A stretch of 64,000 nt of DNA from Pseudoduganella lurida (lineage in GTDB: Bacteria; Pseudomonadota; Gammaproteobacteria; Burkholderiales; Burkholderiaceae_D), in NCBI RefSeq assembly GCF_007830455.1, contig NZ_VLLB01000002.1, positions 558,001 to 622,000 on the forward strand, given 5' to 3'. The notes below the pieces were generated by a model, which worked only from the letters and a program-made list of their open reading frames with translations, did no database searches and had not been told where the DNA came from. This document shows positions 16,641 through 24,044 of this stretch, one piece after another; position 1 is the first letter of the stretch, and the number at the start of each line of letters is the position of its first letter. A program made the translations under genes and the position numbers.

Positions 16641-18179
16641 TTACTCGACGGCGCCGACGACAACCGACTTGGCTGGCAGCTTCACCGTCAGCTTGCCGCC
16701 GGCGGCCTGGGCGGCGTACGACGTCGGCTTCACCGCGTTCGGTGCGGCGAACGTATTGTGCGCGTCGGTGGCGTCGGCGGTCAGCAGCTGGCCGGTGAAC
16801 CGGGCCGGGACGGCGGCGCCGCTGACGTCCACCGTCACCTCGGTCGCCTTGTTCGGATCCGTGTTGACCAGCGCGACATACAGCTTGCCATCCGTGCCGC
16901 GCGCGGCCGAGACGCTCACCTGCGCCACCGCTTCCGTGCCGGACGTGTAGGCCGCATTGTTCTGCAGCGTGGCCGGCAGCGACGTGGCGCCCTGGAACGG
17001 CACGTACATGCGGAAGGCGTGGTACGTGGGCGTGAGCACCATCTTGTCCTTGTCGGTCAGGATCATCGCCTGCAGCACGTTGACCATCTGGGCGATGTTC
17101 GTCATGCGCACGCGGTCGGCATGCTCGTGGAAGATGTTGAAGTTCAGTGCTGCCACCACCGCATCGCGCAGGCTGTTCTGCTGCAGCAGGAAGCCGGTAT
17201 TGGTGCCCTTCTCGACGTCATACCAGGTGCCCCACTCGTCCACGTACAGGCCCACCTTCTTCTGCGGATCGTTCTTGTCCATCACCGCCTTGTTCGCGCG
17301 GATCATGCCGTCCATCTTCAGCGTGTTCCGGATGGTGCTGAACCACTCGCTTTCCGGGAAGCCCGTCGCGGCGCCCTTCACGGCCCATTTGCCGGTGGGG
17401 ATCGTGTAGTAGTGGAAGCTGATGCCGTCGATGTTCTTCTTGATGTCGCGCGACAGCACGTTCGACCAGGTCGTGTCGTTGTCGTTGCCGCCGCTGGCGA
17501 TGAATTTCGGGCGGGCTTCCGGCGGCGTCTTCAGGAAGGCCGTGGTGGTCTTGTACAGGCTCGCGTAGGTCTCGGGCGTCATCTCGCCGCCGCAGCCCCA
17601 GGCCTCGTTGCCGACGGCGAAATAGTCCAGCTTCCACGGCTTGTCGCGGCCGTTCTTGCGGCGCAGCTGCGCCAGGGTCGACTTCGAGTCCGAGGTCATA
17701 TACTCCACCCACTCGCTCATCTCCTGCGCCGAACCGGTGCCCAGATTGCCGTTGACGTAGACCTGCGCGCCCAGCTGCTCGGCCAGCTCGAAGAACTCGT
17801 GCGTGCCGACGGCGTTGTCTTCCTCGACGCCGCCCCAGTTGGTATTGACCTTCACGGGACGTTTGCTGCGCGGGCCGATGCCGTCGCGCCAGTGGTATTC
17901 GTCGGCAAAGCAGCCGCCCGGCCAGCGCACCAGCGGCACGTGCAGCGCCTTCAATGCGCCGATGACGTCCTTGCGCCAGCCTTTCACGTTCGGAATCTTC
18001 GACTCCGGCCCCACCCACATGCCGCCATAGATGCCGGTGCCGAGATGCTCGGCAAACTGGCCATACACGTTCTTGTCGATCACGGGACCGGGCTTGCCGG
18101 CATCGATGGTCACGGCAACCTGCGCATAGGCGCCGCCGCAAAGGGTCAGCGCAAGCGCCAGGACGGTACGTTGGAACAT
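16641..18179 (-). CDS. exported GH51 alpha-L-arabinofuranosidase
   Basis: A 512-residue protein with a Sec signal peptide (MFQRTVLALALTLCGGAYA). The GH51 clan-A barrel is recognised from VYGQFAEHLGTGIYGGMW, VPLVRWPGGCFADEYHWRDGIGP and the catalytic glutamates: Glu192 in AVGNEAWGCGG (acid/base) and Glu315 in YVDEWGTW (nucleophile). The C terminus forms the usual beta domain. GH51 enzymes release terminal alpha-L-arabinofuranosyl residues from arabinan and arabinoxylan. Many bacterial GH51 enzymes are cytoplasmic, so the clear signal peptide points to periplasmic or extracellular action feeding the YtfQ transporter. It is 90 bp downstream of the SDR gene. Confidence 0.93.
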   Translation of the reverse strand: MFQRTVLALALTLCGGAYAQVAVTIDAGKPGPVIDKNVYGQFAEHLGTGIYGGMWVGPESKIPNVKGWRKDVIGALKALHVPLVRWPGGCFADEYHWRDGIGPRSKRPVKVNTNWGGVEEDNAVGTHEFFELAEQLGAQVYVNGNLGTGSAQEMSEWVEYMTSDSKSTLAQLRRKNGRDKPWKLDYFAVGNEAWGCGGEMTPETYASLYKTTTAFLKTPPEARPKFIASGGNDNDTTWSNVLSRDIKKNIDGISFHYYTIPTGKWAVKGAATGFPESEWFSTIRNTLKMDGMIRANKAVMDKNDPQKKVGLYVDEWGTWYDVEKGTNTGFLLQQNSLRDAVVAALNFNIFHEHADRVRMTNIAQMVNVLQAMILTDKDKMVLTPTYHAFRMYVPFQGATSLPATLQNNAAYTSGTEAVAQVSVSAARGTDGKLYVALVNTDPNKATEVTVDVSGAAVPARFTGQLLTADATDAHNTFAAPNAVKPTSYAAQAAGGKLTVKLPAKSVVVGAVE

Positions 18180-18220
18180 GGGTGGAGTCTCCTTTGATTT
18201 TATTGGATTTACTAAGGTCC

Positions 18221-18257
18221 AGTCCGTGTCCTGGTGCCAGGCCCCAGGACATGGACT
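18221..18257. terminator. hairpin between the SDR and GH51 genes
   Basis: Arms agtccgtgtcctgg (18221-18234) and ccaggacatggact (18244-18257) pair over 14 positions with one G-T wobble. No U tract follows, so it may be an attenuator or mRNA-processing site rather than a strong terminator. The same gtgtcctgg arm sequence recurs at 62591-62642. Confidence 0.6.
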
Positions 18258-18269
18258 CGGCTGTTGATG

Positions 18270-19049
18270 CTAGATCCAGCCGGCGTCGACGACGAAGTCC
18301 TGGCCGGTGCACATGGCGCTGTCGTCGGCGCCCAGGAACAGGATCATGGCGGCCACGTCGTGCGGCATCAGCTTGCCGGGCAGGCACTGGGCGCGCCTGA
18401 TTTCCGCTTCGCCGGCCTCGTCCAGCCACAGGTCGACCTGCCGCTGCGTCATCACCCAGCCGGGCGTGACGGTGTTGACGCGGATGCCGTGCGGGCCGAA
18501 GTCGCGCGCCAGGCAGCGCGTCAGGCCCGTCACGGCCGCCTTCGTGGTGCCGTACACGGGATAGCCCGGGTTCTTGGCGTGGAACGACATCGAGCTGATA
18601 TTGATGATCGAGCCGCCGCCCTTCTTCTTCATCCCCGCCAGCACGGACTGGCAGGTGAAGAACATGGGACGCTGGTTGATGGCGATGCGCTCGTTCCAGT
18701 ACTCCAGCGTCACGTCCTCGGCGTTGTGCCGCTGGTCGTTGGCGGCATTGTTGACGAGGATGTCGAAGTCGCCGATCTGCGCGGCGAAGCCGGTGATCGT
18801 CTGCTGCAGCGCCGGGATATCGGTGATGTCGGTGGCGCGGAACAGCGGCGCCGGATGGCCGGCCGCGGCGATGCGCGCGACCAGCGCCTCGCTCGCTTCC
18901 ACGGCGATGTCCACGAACGCCACCAAGGCGCCCTGCTGCGCGAACGCCTCGACGATCGCCTCGCCGATGCCGCTGCCGCCGCCCGTGACGAACACGCGCT
19001 TGCCGCGCAGGCTGCCGTACGTGGCGGGCACCTTCACGCTGCCGCTCAC
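18270..19049 (-). CDS. SDR sugar dehydrogenase, probable L-arabinose / D-xylose 1-dehydrogenase
   Basis: A 259-residue short-chain dehydrogenase/reductase: Rossmann motif VTGGGSGIGEA, NNAAND, Ser in ISSMSF, and catalytic Tyr166/Lys170 in YPVYGTTKAA. GKRVFVTGGGSGIGE, NAANDQRHNAEDVTLEYWNERI and RAQCLPGKLMP closely resemble Caulobacter XylB, which oxidises D-xylose and L-arabinose to the 1,4-lactone with NAD+. The alternative is a 2-keto-3-deoxypentonate 4-dehydrogenase, the SDR of the pathway reported for Herbaspirillum. The start is GTG and overlaps the FAH gene stop by 4 bp (GTGA). It is third in the dehydratase-FAH-SDR cluster. Confidence 0.82.
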   Translation of the reverse strand: MSGSVKVPATYGSLRGKRVFVTGGGSGIGEAIVEAFAQQGALVAFVDIAVEASEALVARIAAAGHPAPLFRATDITDIPALQQTITGFAAQIGDFDILVNNAANDQRHNAEDVTLEYWNERIAINQRPMFFTCQSVLAGMKKKGGGSIINISSMSFHAKNPGYPVYGTTKAAVTGLTRCLARDFGPHGIRVNTVTPGWVMTQRQVDLWLDEAGEAEIRRAQCLPGKLMPHDVAAMILFLGADDSAMCTGQDFVVDAGWI

Positions 19050-20026
19050 AGCGCCCGGACCTGGCCGGAGGAAGCCTCCGCCACGGCCAGCGTATTGCGC
19101 AGCGGGGGACCGAAGGCCGCGACCTCGATCTCGAACGTCTCGCCCGGCTGCACCGAGATATTGTCCGCGAAGCTCAGGGTGGCCGTGCCGAAGAAGTGGA
19201 TGTGCACGTCGCCGGGACGCTTGAACAGGCCGTACTTGAAGTGGTGGTGCTCCAGGTTGGCGATCGTGTGCGACATGTTCTGCTCGCCGCTGAGGAACGG
19301 CTTCTCCCAGCGCACGGTGCCATCGGCCGCCAGCACGCGCGACGTGCCCTGCACGTGGGCCGGCAGTTCGCCCACCAGCAGGCCGGCGCCCACGCCGCAG
19401 GCGCGCAGCTTCGAATGCGCCAGGTACAGGTAGTTCTGGCGCTCCGTCACGTGGTCGGAAAACTCGTTCCCGATCGCGAAGCCCACGCGGTACGGCTGGC
19501 CATCGTCGCCGATGACGTACAGGCCGGCGATCTCCGGCTCCTCGCCGCCATCGAGGGCGAAGTCCGGCATCGTCAGCGCCTCGCCGCTGGCCGAGACGAT
19601 CGAGCCGTCGCCTTTATAGAACCACTCGGGCTGTACGCCAACGCTGCCTGCCGCCGGCTTGCCGCCTTCCACGCCGAGACGGAACATCTTCATCGAGTCC
19701 GACAGAGTCTCGACGTCGCCGCCGATCTTCTTGTGCATCGCATCGCGCGCGTCGGCGCTGCCCAGGTGCGTGAGGCCCGTGCCGGTGACATAGGTGTGCG
19801 CGTCGTCCTCATGGTCGAGCGGAACCAGCGGCGTCACGTCCGCGAAGTTCACGGTCGTCGAACCGGCGGCGGCCTGCGCCAGCGCGGCCAGCGTCTGCTT
19901 GCCTGCGATCGCGGCTCGCGCCAGCGCGTAGGTGGTGGTGTAGCCATCGATCACGCGCAGCGTGTCGTTCTCGAGGATGCCGACGTGGCGCGCACCCTCC
20001 TTGTTCTTGAATTGGACCAGCAACAT
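19046..20026 (-). CDS. AraD1 family FAH-fold enzyme of pentose oxidation
   Basis: A 326-residue protein of the fumarylacetoacetate hydrolase superfamily, of the kind annotated AraD1. VGFAIGNEFSDHVTERQNYLYLAHSKLRACG and the acidic EEPEIAGLYV metal-binding region are typical. The ATG at 20026 follows a good Shine-Dalgarno (AGGAGACTTCC); an ATG eight codons upstream is less likely. Relatives dehydrate 2-keto-3-deoxypentonate (XylX-like) or, in the Herbaspirillum-type route, hydrolyse 2,4-diketo-3-deoxypentonate to pyruvate and glycolate. Which reaction applies depends on the role of the adjacent SDR. It starts 54 bp after the dehydratase and overlaps the SDR gene by 4 bp. Confidence 0.82.
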   Translation of the reverse strand: MLLVQFKNKEGARHVGILENDTLRVIDGYTTTYALARAAIAGKQTLAALAQAAAGSTTVNFADVTPLVPLDHEDDAHTYVTGTGLTHLGSADARDAMHKKIGGDVETLSDSMKMFRLGVEGGKPAAGSVGVQPEWFYKGDGSIVSASGEALTMPDFALDGGEEPEIAGLYVIGDDGQPYRVGFAIGNEFSDHVTERQNYLYLAHSKLRACGVGAGLLVGELPAHVQGTSRVLAADGTVRWEKPFLSGEQNMSHTIANLEHHHFKYGLFKRPGDVHIHFFGTATLSFADNISVQPGETFEIEVAAFGPPLRNTLAVAEASSGQVRAL

Positions 20027-20080
20027 GGAAGTCTCCTGAAGGCCGCCCACATGACGGCGGCCTGCTTCGAATAGTAATCT

Positions 20081-21823
20081 TTAATGCGAATGCTTCGGCA
20101 CGGCCGAACCGCGCGAGCCAACGAGGAAGTCGAAGTCGCAGCCTTCGTCGGCCTGCAGCACGCGCTCCACATACAGCTGCGCGTAGCCCGACTTCGGCAG
20201 GTCGACCTTGACTTCGGCACGGGCGGCCTGGCGCTGCGCCATCTCTTCGTCCGTGATCTCCAGGTCGAGGCGGCCACCGGCACAGTCCAGCGACACGATG
20301 TCGCCATCGCGCACGATCCCCAGCGGCCCGCCGGCCATCGCTTCCGGCGCCACGTGCAGCACCACGGTGCCATACGCCGTGCCGCTCATGCGCGCGTCCG
20401 AGATGCGCACCATGTCCTTGATGCCCTTGGCGAGGAGCTTCGGCGGCAGGCCCATATTGCCCACTTCCGCCATGCCCGGATAGCCTTTCGGGCCGCAGTT
20501 CTTCATCACCAGCACGCAGTTTTCATCGACATCCAGGTCCGGGTCGAGGATGCGCGTCTTGTAGTGGTCGAAGTCCTCGAAGACGATGGCGCGGCCCCGG
20601 TGCTGCATCAGGTGCGGCGACGCGGCGGATGGTTTCAGCACGGCGCCGCGCGGCGCCAGGTTGCCGCGCAGGATGCAGATGCCGCCATCGGCGATCAAAG
20701 GCTTGTCCAGCGGACGGATCACTTCATCGTCGTAGATCGGCGCGTCGTGGGTGTTCTCCCACAGCGTCTTGCCGTTGACGGTGAGCGCATCCTTGTGCGG
20801 CAGCAGGCCACCCTCGCCCAGCCGGCGCAGCACGGCAGGCAGGCCGCCGGCGTAATAAAACTCTTCCATCAGGAAGCGGCCCGATGGCAGCAGGTCGACG
20901 ACCGTCGGCGTGCCGCGGCCCACGCGGGTCCAGTCTTCCAGTTCGAGGTCGACGCCGATGCGGCCGGCAATGGCCTTCAGGTGGATCACGGCATTCGTCG
21001 ATCCGCCGATCGCGGCGTTCACGCGGATGGCGTTCTCGAACGCTTCGCGGGTCAGGATCTTGGAGAGGCGCAGGTCTTCCCACACCATCTCGACGATGCG
21101 CATGCCGGACATATGGGCCAGCACGTAGCGGCGCGCATCCACGGCGGGAATCGCGGCATTGTGCGGCAGCGAGGTACCCAGCGACTCGGCCATGCAGGCC
21201 ATCGTGGAGGCCGTGCCCATCGTGTTGCAGGTGCCGGCCGAGCGCGAGTGGCCCGCCTCGGCGGCCAGGAAATCGTGCATCGAGATCTCGCCCGCCTTCA
21301 CCTGCTCGTGCAGCTGCCAGACGGCGGTACCGGAACCGATGCTCTTACCGTTCAGCTTACCGTTCAGCATCGGGCCGCCCGTGACGACGATGGCCGGCAC
21401 GTCGCACGACGCGGCGCCCATCAGCAGCGCCGGCGTGGTCTTGTCGCAGCCGACCAGCAGCACCACGGCATCCATCGGATTGCCGCGGATCGATTCCTCG
21501 ACATCCATCGAGGCCAGGTTACGGGTCAGCATGGCCGTCGGACGCAGGTTCGACTCGCCATTCGAAAACACGGGAAATTCGACGGGCCAGCCGCCGGCTT
21601 CGATGATGCCCTTCTTGACGTGCTCCGCGAGCTTGCGGAAATGGGCGTTGCACGGGGTCAGCTCGGACCAGGTGTTGCAGATGCCGATGATCGGCTTGCC
21701 CTGGAATTCGTGATCGGGAATCCCCTGGTTCTTCATCCAGCTGCGGTACATGAAACCGTTCTTGTCCTGCGTGCCGAACCATTCGGCCGAGCGCAGCTTG
21801 ACCTTCTTCTTTTCCTCAGACAT
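20081..21823 (-). CDS. L-arabonate dehydratase (IlvD/Edd family)
   Basis: A 580-residue dehydratase, the usual length for the sugar-acid branch of the IlvD/Edd family. The [2Fe-2S] cysteines are visible in SELTPCN, VGCDKTTPA and SAGTCNTMGTAS. NGESNLRPTAML and MVRISDARMSGTAYGTVVLHVAPE are further family blocks. The enzyme converts L-arabonate (or D-xylonate / D-fuconate) to the 2-keto-3-deoxy acid. The ATG at 21823 was chosen over one 15 codons upstream because of its AGGAACG Shine-Dalgarno and the typical MSEEKKKVKLRS opening. It is the first gene of the dehydratase-FAH-SDR cluster, with 206 bp of upstream sequence for a promoter. Confidence 0.9.
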   Translation of the reverse strand: MSEEKKKVKLRSAEWFGTQDKNGFMYRSWMKNQGIPDHEFQGKPIIGICNTWSELTPCNAHFRKLAEHVKKGIIEAGGWPVEFPVFSNGESNLRPTAMLTRNLASMDVEESIRGNPMDAVVLLVGCDKTTPALLMGAASCDVPAIVVTGGPMLNGKLNGKSIGSGTAVWQLHEQVKAGEISMHDFLAAEAGHSRSAGTCNTMGTASTMACMAESLGTSLPHNAAIPAVDARRYVLAHMSGMRIVEMVWEDLRLSKILTREAFENAIRVNAAIGGSTNAVIHLKAIAGRIGVDLELEDWTRVGRGTPTVVDLLPSGRFLMEEFYYAGGLPAVLRRLGEGGLLPHKDALTVNGKTLWENTHDAPIYDDEVIRPLDKPLIADGGICILRGNLAPRGAVLKPSAASPHLMQHRGRAIVFEDFDHYKTRILDPDLDVDENCVLVMKNCGPKGYPGMAEVGNMGLPPKLLAKGIKDMVRISDARMSGTAYGTVVLHVAPEAMAGGPLGIVRDGDIVSLDCAGGRLDLEITDEEMAQRQAARAEVKVDLPKSGYAQLYVERVLQADEGCDFDFLVGSRGSAVPKHSH

Positions 21824-21969
21824 CGTTCCTCCGGTGTTGTGCTGGGCCCGGCGAATGGCTGTCCCCACCGAGCTGCGATGGCGTGATGTTAAAGAGTGAA
21901 ACGATTCCCGGCAAATAATAAATTTCGCAGCTGGGATACTGGAAAAGGTATCGATCCACGCATGTAGAC
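21824..21969 (-). promoter_or_regulatory. likely promoter region of the arabinose oxidation operon
   Basis: This AT-richer stretch precedes the dehydratase gene. On the minus strand it contains gcgaaatttattatttgc, an imperfect inverted repeat (gcgaaat / attt-gc) that could be a LysR-type site, but it does not match the ytfQ palindrome. I cannot fix the -35 and -10 boxes with confidence. Confidence 0.35.
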
Positions 21970-22026
21970 ATCGGGACAGCCTCTATTTTCGGGAAACATT
22001 CCCGAAAATAGGTGGCTGTCCCCGAT
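21970..22026. terminator. two-tier hairpin downstream of galM
   Basis: Inner arms tattttcggga (21984-21994) and tcccgaaaata (22000-22010) are perfect complements around a five-base loop aacat. Outer arms atcgggacagcc and ggctgtccccgat pair with a single bulged base. It begins 3 bases after the galM stop codon and separates galM from the dehydratase operon, so a terminator or REP-like role is likely. Confidence 0.75.
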
Positions 22027-22029
22027 GGC

Positions 22030-23091
22030 TCATGCCGTGACGGTGAACCGGAACAGCGACCGCGTCGAATAGACCTCGCCCGGCCGCAGGATGGTGTTCG
22101 GGTATTCGGGACGGTTCGGCGAGTCGGGGAAGTGCTGCGGTTCCAGGCACAGCGCTTCGCGGCGGCCGTACTGCACGCCCTTGCCGGTGAGCGTCCCGTC
22201 CAGGAAATTCCCGGTGTAGAACTGCACGCCCGGCTCCTGCGTGTACAGCTCCAGCCCGCGGCCGGACACGGGTTCGCGCACCGTGGCGGCCAGGCTGAGC
22301 GCGCCCGGCGCCGGCTTGTTCAGCACGAAGTTATGGTCGTAGCCCTGGCCGTTGCGCAGCTGCTCGTCGTCCGCATCGATCAGCGCGCCCACCGTGCGCG
22401 GCGTGCGGAAGTCGAACGGCGTGCCGGCCACCGGGGCCAGCGGACCGAGGGGAATCGACGTGGCATCGATCGGCACGTAGCGGTCGGCGTGGATCGTCAC
22501 CTCGTGATCCAGCACCGTGCCGCTGCCGGCCAGGTTGAAGTAGGCATGCTGGGTGAGGTTGACGGGCGTGGCCTGGTCCGTCGTGGCGCGGAAGATCACC
22601 AGCAGCTCGTTGTCGTCGTTCAGCTCGTACGTGACCGTCACGTCCAGCTGGCCGGGATAGCCCTGGTCGCCGTCCGGGCTGGTGTGCGTCAGCGTCAGGC
22701 CGACGGTCAGGTCGGTCGTGAATGGCGCGGCGTGCCAGATCACCTTGTCGAAGCCGGTCACGCCGCCATGCAGGTGGTTCGGGCCGTTGTTGGTGTCCAG
22801 CTGCACCGTGCGGCCGTCCAGCGTGAAGCGGCCGGCGGCGATGCGGTTGCCGTAGCGGCCGATCAGCGCGCCGAAGTACGGGCTGTCGCCAAAGTACGGC
22901 TCGGGGGTCTCGAAGCCGAAGGTCACGTCGGCCAGCCTGCCGTCGCGGTCCGGTACCTCGATGGCGGTGATGATGGCGCCCCAGTTGGTGACCTTGACCA
23001 CCATGCCGGTGCGGTTGCGCAGCGTATAAAGGCTCAGCGGCTCGCCGTCCGGCGCATGGCCGAAGGGTCCCTGTTCGATTGTCAGTTCCAT
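22030..23091 (-). CDS. galM: aldose 1-epimerase (mutarotase)
   Basis: A 353-residue cytoplasmic galactose-mutarotase family protein. The substrate-binding and catalytic residues are seen in NNGPNHLHGGVTGFDKVIWH (first His), LTQHAYFNLAGSG (catalytic His) and EPGVQFYTGNFLDG (catalytic Glu). It equilibrates alpha and beta anomers of aldoses. Next to a furanose importer and a 1-dehydrogenase it would supply the anomer or ring form that the dehydrogenase accepts. It has the same orientation as the arabinose genes, but the hairpin at 21970-22026 suggests its own transcript. There is no signal peptide. Confidence 0.9.
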   Translation of the reverse strand: MELTIEQGPFGHAPDGEPLSLYTLRNRTGMVVKVTNWGAIITAIEVPDRDGRLADVTFGFETPEPYFGDSPYFGALIGRYGNRIAAGRFTLDGRTVQLDTNNGPNHLHGGVTGFDKVIWHAAPFTTDLTVGLTLTHTSPDGDQGYPGQLDVTVTYELNDDNELLVIFRATTDQATPVNLTQHAYFNLAGSGTVLDHEVTIHADRYVPIDATSIPLGPLAPVAGTPFDFRTPRTVGALIDADDEQLRNGQGYDHNFVLNKPAPGALSLAATVREPVSGRGLELYTQEPGVQFYTGNFLDGTLTGKGVQYGRREALCLEPQHFPDSPNRPEYPNTILRPGEVYSTRSLFRFTVTA

Positions 23092-23297
23092 CGCTGTGAT
23101 TTCATCCTTCTCGCTTCAGATGTTGGCAAAACGCGATTATGCCCGAACCGGCAGGGGTGGCGGCGCGCACTGCCGCGCATCCGGCCGGTACCCTGATCCC
23201 CCGAAAGGGGCAACGGCCGGCCGGGGCAGCCTCCTGCCGCCCGGCCGCGTGTAAGATGCCGCATCGGCGCCGCGGCGCGGGCGGAGGGGAGACAAGG

Positions 23298-23948
23298 ATG
23301 GAGCGCCAGATGAACGATGCAGCAGCCGCCACGCCGGTGCGCGTGATGGTGGTGGACGACCATCCGCTGCTGCGCGAGGGACTTGCCGCCGTGCTGTCGA
23401 TCGACCCGCGGTTCACGCTGGTGGCCGAGGCGGGCGACGGCCGCAGCGCCGTCGAGCAGTTCGTGCGCCACCGGCCGGACGTGACGCTGATGGACCTGCA
23501 GATGCCCGTCATGAACGGCCTGGAGGCCATCGTGGCGATCCGCGAGATCGCGCCGCAGGCCCGCATCATCGTGCTGACGACCTACAAGGGCGACGTGCAG
23601 GTACTGCGCGCGCTGCGCTCGGGCGCGATGGGCTATCTTCTGAAAAGCTCGCTGCGCACGGAACTGGCCGAGGCGATCGCGCGCGTGCATGCCGGCCAGC
23701 GCCACATCCCGCCGGAGATCGCCGTCGAGCTGGCGGCCCATATCGATGCGGACAAGCTGTCGGCCCGCGAGACGGAAGTGCTGGCCCTGGTCGCGGACGG
23801 CAATTCCAACAAGCGCGTGGCGCAGGCGCTCGGCATTGCCGAGGAGACCGTCAAGGCCCACATGAGCACCGTGCTGGGCAAGCTGGGGGCGCGCGACCGC
23901 ACGCATGCGGTCACGATCGCGATCCGCCGCGGGATCCTGGAACCGTAG
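23298..23948 (+). CDS. NarL/FixJ-type response regulator
   Basis: A 216-residue response regulator. The receiver domain (about residues 13-130) has the acidic pair VVDDHPLL, phospho-Asp in VTLMDLQMPVMNG, the Thr in IVLTTYK and Lys in YLLKSS. The output is a LuxR-type helix-turn-helix (about residues 150-210, LSARETEVLALVADGNSNKRVAQALGIAEETVKAHMSTVLGKLG). The ATG at 23298 follows GGAGGGG; the frame is open further upstream without conserved sequence. The hybrid kinase that starts 96 bp downstream in the same direction is the likely partner. It is divergent from galM, with 206 bp between them. Confidence 0.92.
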   Translation: MERQMNDAAAATPVRVMVVDDHPLLREGLAAVLSIDPRFTLVAEAGDGRSAVEQFVRHRPDVTLMDLQMPVMNGLEAIVAIREIAPQARIIVLTTYKGDVQVLRALRSGAMGYLLKSSLRTELAEAIARVHAGQRHIPPEIAVELAAHIDADKLSARETEVLALVADGNSNKRVAQALGIAEETVKAHMSTVLGKLGARDRTHAVTIAIRRGILEP

Positions 23949-24044
23949 CCGGCCCGCGTCGGGTGCACGCGGCAAGCTGCGGCATATCGGCCATCCACCG
24001 CAAACAGAACACAGAAGAGCGTCCCGGCGCGGTACGATGGCGGC

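Noticed and set aside
18181..18215. A second copy of the ytfQ operator near attttattggattt
   Set aside because: Only one half-site (attgga) resembles the palindrome; there is no matching inverted arm.
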